A DNA stretch of 64,000 nt, taken from the NCBI GenBank assembly GCA_963662175.1, contig OY759215.1, positions 11,211,079-11,275,078 of the forward strand, written 5' to 3'. The notes beneath the pieces were generated by a model. The model was not told where the DNA came from, did no database searches, and saw only the letters and a list, made by a program, of their open reading frames with translations. Made by a program: the position numbers and the translations under genes. The stretch comes from Aradus depressus (Eukaryota > Arthropoda > Insecta > Hemiptera > Aradidae). This document shows positions 32,830-43,985 of this stretch, in pieces. The number at the start of each line of letters is the position of its first letter. The first letter of the stretch is position 1.

Positions 32830-34245
32830 TTTCCCTACGATACAAAGTATGGGGGAAGGTATGTAACTTATCATGATGTGTTAACCGGAATTTTGTGTTT
32901 TCCAACTCCCTGATTCCAAAATAAAAAAAAAAGGGCTACTAAATCGATAAATTCATTATATCGGCAGTTATTAGAGTTTTTGAATTGAGCCCCTCCCGTG
33001 AAGCTCACCTTCCCTTCATCCGATATCACTGAAATTGACAGGTTATGTCCTCTTTGGGCTTTAACTTTAAATATGAAATTTCATGTCGATACATTAATCA
33101 CATCGGTAGGTATTAGGGTTTTTAAGTTGAACCCCCTCTGTTCCTCTCTTTCCCTTCCGCTGAAAATTAATATATGTCATCCTTAAGGGGTGTTGAATTC
33201 ACATATGAAATTTTGTGTTGATACATTCATTACAAAGGCAGTCATTACAATCTTTGAGCTAAGTCTCCCCCCTAATTTCCTCTTTGCTTTCATCGATTTG
33301 ACTGGAAAAAAAAAAAATAGGTGTCGTCGTTAGAGGGTACTGGATTCTCATATAAAATTTCATGTCGATTCAATCATTCTATATGGAGTTATCGTGTTCA
33401 CGGCAAACCGGTTTTTTTTTCCAAATTTGGAATCTATGTGTCGGATAACCTGAAATTCCGTTGAAAACTGCGCATCGAATTTTTGATAGAATAGATAACT
33501 TCGTATAGCTGGAGAAATAATAAATGCGCATGAACACGTTAACTCCCGACGAATAAATGAGACCCCGAATGAAATTTGATTGTCAGACATATCGGCCAAA
33601 GGGAGGCGGGGGCTTAGGGAAGAGGCTTAACATGGAAACCCTAATAACTGCCATTGTAATGAATTTATTCCCGACTCTCCCAAATTTTTGGGTTGGAAAT
33701 CATGAAATTCCAGTGAAACTTCAACATCGAATTTCTGACCGATTACAAAACTTCTCTTATACTTCGTATAACTTGGGAAATAATAGGCATATTTGTGTTG
33801 CCATTTTGTGTATATTCTAAAATTTCATATGTTATCGTTCTGCAATCAATGAGAGTGGATAACTGGAAAATAAACAATGGTGCAATATCGTGTATGCAGA
33901 ATTTTATTTTTCCTGCGATATGAAGAATAAGGGAGGTTGTGTAATTGGTGGGAAATTCAATGTTGAGTTTTCATCGGAATTCCATGTTTTCCGACCCCCT
34001 GGTTCCAAAATGAAAAAAAAAAAAAAAGTCTACAGTGTGTATGCCTATATTTGTGTGAACTCAATAACTCCAGATAGGAGAAATGTAATGACACAAAAAT
34101 TTAGTATGAGAATTCAGAAAACACTATGTAAGTAAAATATTGAGTAAAATATTGAGCTCAAACGGTCGATTGGCTTTGGAGGGAGAGCGAAATCGTAATA
34201 ATTAATTATTGATTAATTCGTGCTGGGTGATTCATCTACGATTTT
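32830..34245. repeat. Cluster of repeat B copies in alternating orientation
   Basis: At least five partial copies are packed together: plus near 32830-32930, minus 32935-33510, plus 33520-33645, minus 33650-33785, plus 33895-34245. The alternating orientation suggests repeated insertion into itself or inverted duplication. Short open frames here come from the repeat and are not genes. Confidence 0.55.
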
Positions 34246-34369
34246 GTCTGATAAATGTAAGCATTGTGATATATGAAATCATACGAGATTTTGAGAGGAT
34301 AACCACATCTAGCGCTGGAACTAGATAAACTGGATGGAATGATCTGTACACCTAGTTCTAAAGGACGAC

Positions 34370-34490
34370 CTTGGTTCAATTCGGGCAGGAGTTATTATTG
34401 AGTGCCAGTGCATGAACGCCAGTCGGATTCAAACTCGCGATCTCGAGCTCAATAGGCTACCAGTACGCTACCCTTTGTGGCACTTCAATG
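34370..34490 (-). mobile_element. SINE head fragment
   Basis: Keeps 'gattcaaactcgcgatctcg' and 'gctcaataggctaccag', the B-box and head region in minus orientation. Strongly worn. Confidence 0.4.
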
Positions 34491-35289
34491 TGGAGTAACA
34501 ATAATTCTAATTACACATCAACGATTGACTTATGAGCATGTACAATTATCTGTAGGAATATAAGAATTTCCGGCAGCATTTAATCACAATTCAGAATAAA
34601 GAATAATAAAACAGATATATCTAGGGTCAAAACGCAGGTATAATAACTAACAATTTTTCCCCAAAAAATGTATCTTTATTCCTTTTTCTTCAGTAATATG
34701 CTGATTCGTCTATCTACTGGAGACTGAGCATTCTTTACTTGTATTCAAATATGTTTAAAATCAATCAAATTGGTTCAGTCAAATTGACCGAGATTTCTTT
34801 ACTTGTATTTAAAAAATGTTAAAATTAGTTCAGCGGTTTATTCTCAACGGAAGGAATATATCAAGCTCTTATATTAGGACTATTTTTTATTATAAGTTTA
34901 TTTTTGTTACTATGTATAATATTTAAAAAAATAAATTTTATTATGAAATCAGAAGTTTTATAAATTGGAAAGTAATGTGGTGATTGGGACATGAGAAGAG
35001 AGGCGTGCGAGGGTACGATTAAGCTGCAGTGGGAGCCTGGGTCACCGCGCGGCCGTCTGTAACACCAGACCTTGTCCACATTGAACGAATATTAGAAGTA
35101 CTTCCAGTTGTCGTAGAGATCTGCGGTTTGTGGCTTTCTGTGGGCAAATTAGTCTATAATAAGAAAAGAGAATAACAAAAAAAACAATTTTTTGTATTTT
35201 TTGCGACCTTAGGTACCCCCCCTCCCCCCCCCCCCCCCCCCCCCTAAGTAAATTGACTGACTATTAGGAAGTCCTATGTTGGTCATACC
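34491..35289. other. Unassigned sequence with C tract
   Basis: Contains two diverged 'tctttacttgtat' direct repeats near 34732 and 34796, a GC-rich patch near 35035-35060, and a C tract at 35216-35244 broken by one T. No gene recognised. Confidence 0.45.
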
Positions 35290-35580
35290 AAATTTATTTG
35301 TGTGTAATTAACACAAAAACCTCATAAAATGCCGACGTAATTAATGTATCGATCACGAAATTTTATATATTGTTTCAGAGCCCCACAAGGACGACACATA
35401 CCGATTTTCAACCAGATCATTCTAAGGGAGAGCAGGGATTTGAGGTAGGGCTCAACTCAAAAAACCTGCTAATAAATATTTCTACACGAAACTTGGAGAA
35501 GTCTCCGAGTGAAAAACCTTTAGATTTTCAGTCAAATTGACCTAAGAAAAGAAAGATTTAGCGGGAAAGATTCACTAACG
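35290..35580 (+). repeat. Repeat B fragment
   Basis: Two modules recognisable ('taatgtatcgatcacgaaat' and 'ggacgacacataccgatttt') with heavy divergence. Confidence 0.5.
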
Positions 35581-36159
35581 ACTATTTATTTTCCATTTAT
35601 TTTTCATTAAAATAAATAAATAAAAATACCCATTACAATTTCTTTAATTTAAAATTAATGAAATGAAAAGAAATAGTTCTGGAACCTTTAAGTTTGAAAC
35701 GACTACAAACTACTTCTACTAAAAAATAACTGTAAACTTCCCTTGTTAAGGGAATAATTCCCTGAGTATAAAGGGAAAAAAAAGAGCTTTTAAAGGTGGC
35801 TATTAAGGTCCGTTACAGGAGGAACTAGCTCCCCCGACAATGAGTAGTGTGGAATTAGCTGGTGGAAAGAGGATTGGAAAACGGTAGTCAGGGCCACCTC
35901 TAACTGCATATTAGATCTTAGATATTCTAACCTGATAGAGAGTCCGCCATTACATTTCACTAGAAAAATTTAAATAATTGTATTCACTCCTGCGGTTCAT
36001 GTTATCCAGTTTTGTCTTGTTAAAAAAAAAAAAAGACTGCCAAATTTAAGAAATATATATTTATTTTATATTATTTTAATTTAATCGTAAATGTTATAGA
36101 TAATTTATGGTTTTCCAGTTATATATGACGCCCACTACCAGAGCGCTCTTTCGTCGTTC
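35581..36159. other. Unassigned sequence
   Basis: Nothing recognised apart from poly(A) runs. Confidence 0.45.
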
Positions 36160-36615
36160 TGGTGGACATTGTACACAAAAACTTTAACAACTGCCGCTGT
36201 AATCAATGTATCGACACAAAATGTCATATGTGAATTCAAAATCCCATAAGGACGAACCTCATTAATTTTCAGCGGAATCGACTGAAGGGATATGGGATTA
36301 GAGGGGTTCAACACAAAAAACCAAGTAACTGCTAATGTATCGATATGAAATTTCATATTTGAAATCAAAACCCAATGAGAACATAAGTTATCAAATTTTG
36401 GCCGAAGGGAAGGGGGACTCAATTCGAAAACCCCAATGACTGCCATTGCAGGTAAATTATCTACACAAAATTTTGTAGAGGATTTAGGAGCCCTTATGTA
36501 AATTAACCCTTGAATATTAGCGCAAACGGTCGACTGGTTTTGGAAGGAGAGTGAAACGTCAATTGCGTAATTCATTCTGGGGAAGTACTTTGCTGGTGAT
36601 TCACCGACGATTTAT
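36160..36615 (+). repeat. Repeat B copy, plus orientation
   Basis: Starts next to a scrap of SINE ('cagagcgctctttcgtcgtt' near 36138) and contains three 'gtatcgacac'-type modules, then the complete distal end up to 'gattcaccgacgattta'. The 146-aa minus frame across it arises from the repeat. Confidence 0.65.
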
Positions 36616-36989
36616 TTCGTTTTTCAGAATGTGAATGATCCGTCGAGGATGGGACATCCTGCATAACATTTGAAGAGAATTTAATTTTGAAGAGAGTTCC
36701 TTTTTGTATAAATAGTATTCTTTTCATTTTTCTTTCTTAAAAACGAAAATAAAAAGAAAAGTAAATAATAAATTTGAAATCCAAAAGGTCTACCCACAGA
36801 GGGAATATGCAAACACAAAGAATACGGAAAAAAGACGTGAGAAAAGCAAAAAGAGAGAAGGGAAGGATGACAGGTTCCCGAGGGACCGGGAGGAGGGCTT
36901 GGGTAAATTCTATCATCGCCTTCAGTATGGCCAGGAAAAGTGTAACCATGACAGTTTGGGAACCTAACCCATTCTCACTCCTCATGGTG
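36616..36989. other. Unassigned sequence before the tandem array
   Basis: A purine-rich block at 36770-36900 gives frames on both strands with no motif. Confidence 0.4.
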
Positions 36990-37480
36990 GAAATGTAAGG
37001 CATCAGAGCAAAGGTAAATAGGAACTCAACGTTACCCATTTTTTGTTGGATGGAGGGGGGTAGTCTGTGGGTATCGCAAAGATTGAGAAATGTAAGGCAA
37101 CAGAGCAAAGGTAAATAGGAACTCAACGTTACCCACTTCTTGTTGGATGGAGGGAGTTAGTCTGTGGGTATCGCAAAGATTGAGAAATGTAAGGCAACAG
37201 AGCAAAGGTAAATAGGAACTTAACGTTACCCACTTCTTGTTGGATGGAGGGAGTTAGTCTGTGGGTATCGCAAAGATTGAGAAATGTAGGGCATCAGAGC
37301 AAAGGTAAATGGGAACTCAACGTTAGCCACTTCTTGTTGGATGGAGGGGGGTAGTCTGTGGGTATCGCAAAGATTGAGAAATGAAGGGTATGAGAGCAAA
37401 GGTAAATGGGAACTCAACGTTACCCACATCTTGTTGGATGGAGGGGGGTAGTCTGTGGATATCGCAATGATTAAGAAATC
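36990..37480 (+). repeat. Tandem array, unit about 98 bp
   Basis: About five units, each with 'agagcaaaggtaaatagga', 'ctcaacgttacccac', 'cttgttggatggaggg' and 'tagtctgtgggtatcgcaaa'. Units differ by few substitutions (for example cattt versus acttc after 'taccc'). The frames on the minus strand repeat 'LPPSIQQ' once per unit and are a by-product of the array. Confidence 0.9.
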
Positions 37481-37828
37481 TTTTGGAGAAAAACGTGAAA
37501 TACTTCACTTGTATGCAAGGTTATAAGAAGATGGTTTAGTGAAAAGTGATTATTTCACAGGTTGTAAAGTAAAGACGTCTGACCGCTCACAGATTTCATA
37601 CTTGCCGGCCGTCTGGTGTGACATTTTTAATCATATGATGAGGACACCCTAATTGTCAAACTCGTCCAATGATTAGCGGGTAAAATGCTGAGTTTTTTTT
37701 TCTTGTGAAGGCAGTTCAGATGTTCCGAGAACTGACAAAGAGAGAACTGTGGACAAGAAGGGGATAATGTTCTATATTGAACTGTTCAGAGGCTAGATTG
37801 GACAATAGACTGAATGGGTTGGTTGATG
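37481..37828. other. Unassigned sequence
   Basis: No gene or repeat recognised between the two tandem arrays. Confidence 0.45.
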
Positions 37829-38025
37829 CCAGTGTACAAAGCCTTCTTTGTCCAGTATACAAGCCTTCTTTTTCCAGTGTACAAGCCTTCTTTTTCTAGT
37901 GTACAAGCATTCTTTGTCCAGTGTACAAGCATTCTTTGTCCAGTGTACAAGCCTTCTTTTTCCAGTGTACAAGCCTTCTTTTTCCAGTGTACAAGCCTTC
38001 TTCGTCCAGTGTATAGCCTTCTTTG
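37829..38025 (+). repeat. Tandem array, unit 22 bp
   Basis: About nine units of the form 'tgtccagtgtacaagccttc' plus 'tt'. Variation is mainly tgtcc versus tttcc and gcctt versus gcatt. Unit length is not a multiple of three, so the open frames (37814-38083, 37848-38030) cycle through three peptides and are unlikely to be real. Confidence 0.9.
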
Positions 38026-38189
38026 TGTAAGATTAAAACTGTCCGTTCTCTCCAGCTGCTCTCTTCTCGCTCATAAAGACTAGTTGGTCTCAGTACAACA
38101 ATGCCAAACATTTCAATTCAACTTGGCAAAGGGGAGAGCGCAACTTGTCAACTAACTTTTGTTATTTTCAAAAGACTCTGACAGTCTCT

Positions 38190-38680
38190 GTGAAGTCGTC
38201 GGTGAATCACCGGCTATGTACTTCCCCAGAATTAATTAATCACATAATGTGACGCTCTCCCTGTAAAATCAATCGACCATTTGGATTAAAAATGAATAGT
38301 TGACTTACATAGAGGCTTCTGAATCATACTAAATTGTGTATCGATACATTCATTACATCGACAGTTATTGAGATATTTGAGTTGAACCTCTCTTTGACCC
38401 CCTCTTTTCTTAGACCGATTTGGCTGAAAATCAATAGGTGTTATAAAGCTATAGGCTTTATTAAGCTCACAATAACTGGCGTTGTAATCAATGTAAATAC
38501 ACCATTTCATATGTAAATTCCAAACCTCATAAGAATGATAGCTATTACTTCTAATTTTCCATGAAATCGGTCGAATGGAAGACGGCACCGGAGATGGGGT
38601 GCTCTATTCAAATACACTAATAACTACTGATGTAATAAATGTATTAACACAATTTAGGATCAGTAAAATAATATTATAAG
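38190..38680. repeat. Repeat B copies in opposite orientation
   Basis: A minus-oriented part (38195-38440, starting 'gtcggtgaatcaccggctat') abuts a plus-oriented part (38450-38680), giving a loose inverted arrangement. Confidence 0.6.
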
Positions 38681-38920
38681 ACGTTTTTTAAAAAAAGGGC
38701 TATGAATGTAAAAAAGGGCTAAGATGTAATTTGTAAATTTGTTTACATATTTGGGCGTCTCATCATTATTTTGACATTGTGCTTTATAGTCACGTCTAAG
38801 TTGTAGAAGAGGAGAGCTCAACTCAAAAACACTAATATTTGTCCTTTTAATAAATCGGTAAATTGGTTTCGGAGGGAGATTGAAAACTTAGTTCATTAAT
38901 TCGCGCTTGGAGAGTATTTA

Positions 38921-39270
38921 GAGGGCGCCGGTAGCTCAGTGGTATGCGTGCTTGTCTTCTGAGCTCAAAATCGTGTGTTCGAAACCCGACCGAGGAAGCC
39001 CTTAGTTTATTTTATCTGGGAGGTAAAATAAACTTAAGCACGCCGTCCTTCGGATGGGACGTTAAGCGATGGTCCCGAGACTGTCACGATGTGAGGTATT
39101 CGTTAAAGACCCCTGCCCTAGGTGAATAAAAATCTAGGGTAGGCAAAATTTAGGACTCCCACAGAAGAGTAGGGCTCACGTCCTCCAGGGTGACGAAAGT
39201 GCGCTCCGGTAGTAGGCGATATGACCACGTAGTTAAAGCCCGGGCATGAGTCATAAAACCTAACCTAACC
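38921..39270 (+). mobile_element. Full-length tRNA-derived SINE (reference copy)
   Basis: The best-preserved copy in the window. Head 'ggcgccggtagctcagtggt' (A box) and 'gtgttcgaaacccgac' (B box), then a body with the hairpin-like pair 'ttattttatctgggag'/'ggtaaaataaac', the 'gccgtccttcggatggga' core, and the end 'gggcatgagtcataaaacc' followed by CCTAACC repeats. The RNA polymerase III box layout supports a tRNA origin. The tail matches the arthropod telomere unit TTAGG on the other strand. Confidence 0.88.
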
Positions 39271-39501
39271 TATAATGTGAGTTCATGAGGAAAAAAAGAG
39301 TGAATTTTACTTGAAAGACTGTAGTCTGGAGAAAGTCTTCTACAATCTGTTGTTACAACAGGGAAGTGTGGTTAGATCACTTATTGAAGGGTACCATACA
39401 TTAGCAGTGGTGAAGGGAGCATGAAGAACATCGCACTAACCCAGTGATGTTTTGATCGTACAATGACGATCAATTGTGAAGGAGATAGAAATATTTTATT
39501 A

Positions 39502-39815
39502 GAGGGCGTCGGGTAGCGAGATAGTCTACTGAGCTCAGATGCAGGTTCAAATTCCGGCCGAGGCCCTTAGGTTATTTGTGCTGGCATGTGTCAAAACCTT
39601 GATCACGGCGTCCTTTTGATGCGATTGGATAAGCGATTGTCACGAGCCAGTGCGAACCCAACCCTAGGTAAATAAAAATTTAGGGTAGACAAACTTTAGG
39701 ACTCCCTCAGTAGAGTCGGGCTCATGTCCACCGGAGTGACAAAAGAGCGCTCTGGTAGTAGGCGATGACCTCGTAGTCAAAGCCAGGGCATGAGTCATAA
39801 AATCTAACCTAACCT
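39502..39815 (+). mobile_element. tRNA-derived SINE
   Basis: Same orientation as the copy at 38921, 230 bp downstream of it. The A box is damaged ('gggtagcgagatagtctact') and the B box weakened. The 3' end is intact including 'ctaacctaacc'. Confidence 0.8.
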
Positions 39816-39859
39816 ATATTTTTCTTCTTATTTCGACACTCAACATTCTGGATTTCTGA

Positions 39860-40145
39860 TCAATTAATAAAAAAAATCAATATTTGACTTGCATGGTGAC
39901 TTCTGAAACGACCTACTGCATTTGGTATAGATAAAAGAGTTTATCCAAGAGTTGAGCCCCCCTTTCTTTGGCCGATTTCGCAGAAAATTGTTAGGTATCG
40001 TTCTTATGGAGTTTTGAACTTACATATGAAATTTTATGTCGATATATTCATTCTGTCGGGAGATATGTATCGTGTCCACATTACAGAGACAAATATTTTG
40101 TTTTCATTTTTTGGAATCAATGGGCAGAAAAACAGGAAATTTCGG
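39860..40145 (-). repeat. Repeat B copy, minus orientation
   Basis: Modules 'gacttgcatggtgacttctg' to 'tgggcagaaaaacaggaaat'. Ends without the opening module. Confidence 0.55.
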
Positions 40146-40283
40146 TTAAAACTATCTATAAAGCTAACAGTTTTCGGGTAAATCAAGGAAACGTCTAAAA
40201 ATATGTATTTTAGTTTTTTCTACAACTATTACTTGAAAAGAGTTTTGATTAGGTCATGAACGTAAGCGGTATCTTGTAAAATT

Positions 40284-40322
40284 TACTTACGTCCTGCCTA
40301 CATTTTAATGTAGGACGTAAGT
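40284..40322. repeat. Short hairpin
   Basis: 'acttacgtcctgcctacat' pairs with 'atgtaggacgtaagt' about 4 bases further on. Confidence 0.6.
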
Positions 40323-40630
40323 ACATTTCACATACAAGTCACTTGGCCCCCTTTTTAATATAGTATGAGAATTCTGAAGCCACAATGTAAGTCAAATATT
40401 GAATTTTAGCCCTAACGGTTGATTGGCTTTGGAGGAGAGAAAGCGAAAAGTATATAGATAACACAGGCCAGCGATGAAAAAACTTTTTGGATTATTTTAC
40501 CTTTCCTCTATGTATTTTGGTCTGCTGAATTCGAAAATGACACCGAAATTGTATCATATACCGTTTTCTCACTAAATGCAATTCTGATATTGTTTCTATT
40601 AGTATCTATTATCCGATAATTTTCTGTTCT

Positions 40631-40636
<6 letters not shown>

Positions 40637-40687
<51 letters not shown>

Positions 40688-40810
40688 TCTTTTATTCATA
40701 AAGATGCAACAACCAGCATCTATGTTGGTAGGTATGGATACGTTGGCGTGAATGGCATGTGAGAGGAAGGCCACCCGGTGGTAGGTCCTCAGGACGAAAA
40801 TTTATATTAA
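40637..40810 (-). mobile_element. 3' end of a retroposed transcript
   Basis: On the minus strand, unassigned sequence ends with AATAAA, then 'agac' and a poly(A) tail of about 50 (40637-40686 as T). This is the layout of a retroposed mRNA or LINE 3' end. The body extends to at least 40800 but I could not identify the source gene. Confidence 0.6.
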
Positions 40811-41302
40811 TTATAAGGACAAGGGGGAAAAAAAAAAAAATGAAATAAAAAAATTAAAAAATAAAAAGTAATTGAAAGACAACTTTGATGGAATGGGTAA
40901 GAGAGATAATAAACGTAAAGGGAAATAATGTAAAAAAAAAAATAAAAAAATAAAATATTAAGAACGAATAGGAATTAAGGTGGCAGCAAGTCGCGGTTCC
41001 ACCTCCTCTTCAACCTTCGTGGGGGGTTTTGTGGTAAGTGTTGTGAAGATAAAGTACGTATTTCTGGGTTTGCATGTGTGTAAAGTTTTCTAAAAAAAGT
41101 ATGTAAGTAGTTGTTCTTGAAAATAAAAATAATTAAATTAATAACATAACTAGCGCTTGGTGTGGCAATTATTGTAACTAAGAAGTTCTATTATCACTAT
41201 TCAGAAGGCAGTACCTATTTTCTCATCGTTATCAGCTGTTTCTCTGTGTTACCCATGTTGTCAACAAAGTGAGAAGAACCTACTGCGTTTCGTGTTGAAG
41301 TC
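40811..41302. other. Purine-rich non-coding stretch
   Basis: A-rich and simple-sequence DNA, then ordinary sequence leading into the pseudogene. Nothing recognised. Confidence 0.5.
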
Positions 41303-41649
41303 ATGGCGAACCGTGGATGTGTAAACTCTCCAAACAGTTTCTGTTATATATGTGAAGAATTTTCGATTAGGAAACATCAAAGAAATATTATTAGTTTTAT
41401 TATAAAAGTGTACTATTGATACTTTGGAGTGAAACTAGGAGATGAAGATAAGAAGTGGGCACCTCACAAGGTTTGCTACGTTTGCATGGAAGACTTACGA
41501 AGATGGTCAGTTAAGAAAAAGACTGCTTTCAGATTTGGGGTTCCTATGGTATGGAGGGAACCAAAAAATCACCTAAATGATTGCTACTTTTGTCTTGTAG
41601 ATGTGAAGGGATACATTTCAAAAATTAAAAAGTTATTGTGTATCCAAGC

Positions 41650-42530
41650 CAGTGTTGGCAAACATTTAGTTTGATTGATGATTAAAAACTAAAACATACG
41701 TAATTAGTTTAACTGACGATTGAATTAGTTTTAGTCGTATAAAAAATTGAAATAATGATTGAATCAATTTTAGTTTTCAATGTTGATTAATAATTTGATT
41801 GCAATACTAATGTCGAGGAAATTGTAAAGTAAGCGAATTAAGTTAGACAAATGGTTTATTATTTCATGTCATTCATACTTGGTATGCTAATAACAATATT
41901 TTCATATTTTTTATTTATTTATTCTTTTACTACATATAATCAAGCCGTCAATGTTTTCAATTCATTATATTTAAATTGCTTTTCATGGCGACTCTTTTCT
42001 CAAACAGCTCATCAGATAGTTTGTGTGATTTCGGTGAGTTGGTCATAGTAGCACAGGAAAACATTCTTTCAACTGGTCCCGATGACGGCATAGGCTCTGT
42101 AGCTAACAATACTTTTGTATCAATACAGTAGACCCTTTCGAGGTAGTGACACAAACATCGATAGAATGTGCTAATAAATAGAAAAGTACCTAATTACCTA
42201 TAAGATAAGGCTTATTTTGAATTGAAAGAACTTGAGTAATTTTTAAGAGTTAAACATTTTATTGCGTCGTTTTGTCAGTAGTTACTAGAAGGTACACGGT
42301 CGGTTCATGTTCTGGATAATATTTTATTGCCTCGTTTTCAAATACGAAAATGTCTTTCAAGTTAAAAAATTAATCCAAACTAAAACTAATAACTAATGAT
42401 TACTCGATTTTAGTAGTGACTAAAACTAAATTATCAATCGTGAATGATTTAGTCATAACTAAAATAATCACTAACTTTTTAGTTTGATTCGTCAATCGAT
42501 TGAAAATATTAATGACTAAGCCCAACTCTG
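41650..42530 (-). mobile_element. Internally deleted hAT transposon
   Basis: 881 bp with ends CAGTGTTGGC and, inverted, CAGAGTTGGGC, flanked by the 8-bp direct repeat ATCCAAGC at 41642-41649 and 42531-42538. An 8-bp duplication and CAG(T/A)GTTGG termini are hAT features. Inside, the minus strand keeps a fragment of the transposase dimerisation region, which confirms the family. Subterminal 'aaactaaaa'-type motifs recur near both ends. Confidence 0.88.
41957..42154 (-). pseudogene. hAT transposase C-terminal (hATC) remnant
   Basis: A 65-codon frame holding 'PMPSSGPVERMFSCATM' and 'KLSDELFEKRVAMKSN', the hallmark of the hAT C-terminal dimerisation domain (P.SS..VER.FS...L...KN). The catalytic DDE part and the BED finger are missing, so it cannot be active. 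Confidence 0.8.
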
Positions 42531-42699
42531 ATCCAAGCCTGCCGACAGCCATTCGACCTGTTTTGCACGGCCCAGAAGTTCCAACTCCTCTACCTCCACC
42601 GTCATTAGATGAAGTAAGCGATTGCAGTGATGATCCTGATTCAGAACAGAAGACAGACGAAGAATTCATAATTATTAATTTGTGCTGAAAAAGTACAAA

Positions 42700-43289
42700 G
42701 CCGGTGATTTACCGTATACTTTTTTTTGTGAATCTAGCTGTAACAACTATTCTCCGCCTTATTTGCCATAAAACAGTCGGGAAATAATAAATGTAGTGAG
42801 GTTGCCAGGAGTCTCTGAAACATAGACAACCATTTCGTCCAACCACAGAGCAATCAGCCGTAAAGCAATATCGACCTAATTCGACCTCATATAAATATCG
42901 TCAAGTACTGCATAGGTCCCCACCCTAGATCGGGTTTATGTTCCGACAGAATTGAAAGGCTGGTTTCTAGCAAACGTAGGTTCTCTTATAGCTCTCTGGA
43001 AACAGCGCCACTGCGGTTTGGATCCGAGGTAATTTGAAACACTTCCCAGATTTATGGCTACCCATTCAGGATATCCGGTATCACACATCGAGGAAAGAGA
43101 ATCATTTATAAACTGCTTTAGGGCATATACAATATAAACTACTTTAAGGCATATACAATATAAACTGCTTTAAGGCATATACAATATAAAAGTTATATTT
43201 AAAAATAAATAAAATGTGGTCAATGAATCACAGTCAATGTACTTCCCCAATCAACGAAGTCTTCGCTCTCTCTCAAACACCAATCTAAC
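42700..43289. other. Non-coding stretch with a small tandem repeat
   Basis: Three units of about 28 bp ('gctttaaggcatatacaata' plus 'taaact') lie at 43109-43192. A short minus repeat B piece follows at about 43205-43270. The rest is unassigned. Confidence 0.6.
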
Positions 43290-43985
43290 CGTTTTAATCA
43301 ATGTTTTACTTGGTGTTTTGCAATGTTTTACTTTAGTGGCTCAAAAATCTTGGAACAAAATAAAGAACAAAACAAAAAGCTTTTTCAAAGAAAACATTTA
43401 TTATGAGAAAGACTTGAACATTAGTAGTTTAGAAAAAAAAAACATTGCAACAAATCAATATTGAAAAATGGGAAAAAACAGCATCAAAAAAGTATAGGCA
43501 ATTGAAATACCAATCAACTACTTCAATTTTAATTAATATTCCAATTTTAAGCGAAACTAATATTTTGTATGCATCCCTTTGGCTTGTATTCTTGAGAAAC
43601 ACTGAAATTGTATTTATTCAGTTGGTTGAACTGTTCCACCGTGTACTATTCCATTGAAAGCTTTTTAAATTTAAAATGTCTCGCAAATCTAAAGAATTGT
43701 CATACGTATTGAGCAATTGGTGAAAAAAGTTAAAATTAAGCTTATTTACTGTGAGAAGGATTATTAAAAAATTTGAAAACACTGGGTCTTTTGAAAATAA
43801 ACGAAGTGGACGCCCAAGGATATTCGCAGCCCGGGAAAAACAAGAAATCGTAAAAAAGGGAAAAAACAAGAAATCGTAAAAAAGGTTAAAACAAATTCAT
43901 TTATATGTGGACCAATTGGCTTTAGATGTAGCAAATTGTGTAGGCAAGTCTTTCTGTGTTCAAAATTTATGGTTAGGTATTGTGA
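43290..43985 (+). pseudogene. Tc1/mariner-type transposase remnant
   Basis: The frame starts at an ATG at 43676 (MSRKSKELSYVLSNW), meets a TGA, then reads 'TVRRIIKKFENTGSFENKR' and 'SGRPRIFAAREKQEIV', the paired HTH/GRPR region of Tc1-type transposases that binds the transposon ends. A tandem duplication of about 26 bp near 43835-43885 shifts the frame. After it comes 'NSFICGPIGFRCSKLC'. Upstream, 'catccctttggcttgtatt' fits a Tc1-type 5' region. The catalytic DDE domain is absent; the copy is cut off by a SINE at 43986. Confidence 0.7.

Larger units (their letters stand above)
41303..42688 (+). pseudogene. Broken multicopy arthropod gene split by a hAT element
   Basis: The frame opens at an ATG at 41303 (MANRGCVNSPNSFCYICEEF) with two CX2C pairs, hits an in-frame TGA at about 41417, and continues in the same frame ('WAPHKVCYVCMEDLR', 'VPMVWREPKNHLNDCYFC'). 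A single-base frameshift lies just before the hAT insertion. After the insertion the protein resumes ('SLPTAIRPVLHGPEVP', a proline stretch and an acidic tail) to 42688. I recognise the cysteine-rich pattern as a multicopy protein common in arthropod genomes, function unknown to me. One stop, one frameshift and one insertion show it is dead. Whether the family is itself part of a mobile element is open. Confidence 0.65.

Noticed and set aside
36135..36575. 146-aa minus frame
   Set aside because: Lies wholly within a repeat B copy; other copies do not conserve the frame.
37814..38083. 89-aa frame with repeated phenylalanine/serine units
   Set aside because: Created by the 22-bp tandem array; overlapping frames on both strands show the same kind of periodic peptide.
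38921..38995. tRNA gene
   Set aside because: A and B boxes are present, but the sequence continues into a repeated SINE body with many copies; it is a tRNA-derived head, not a functional tRNA.
40508..40774. 88-aa frame with a poly-lysine run
   Set aside because: It reads through the poly(T) tract that is the poly(A) tail of a retroposed sequence.
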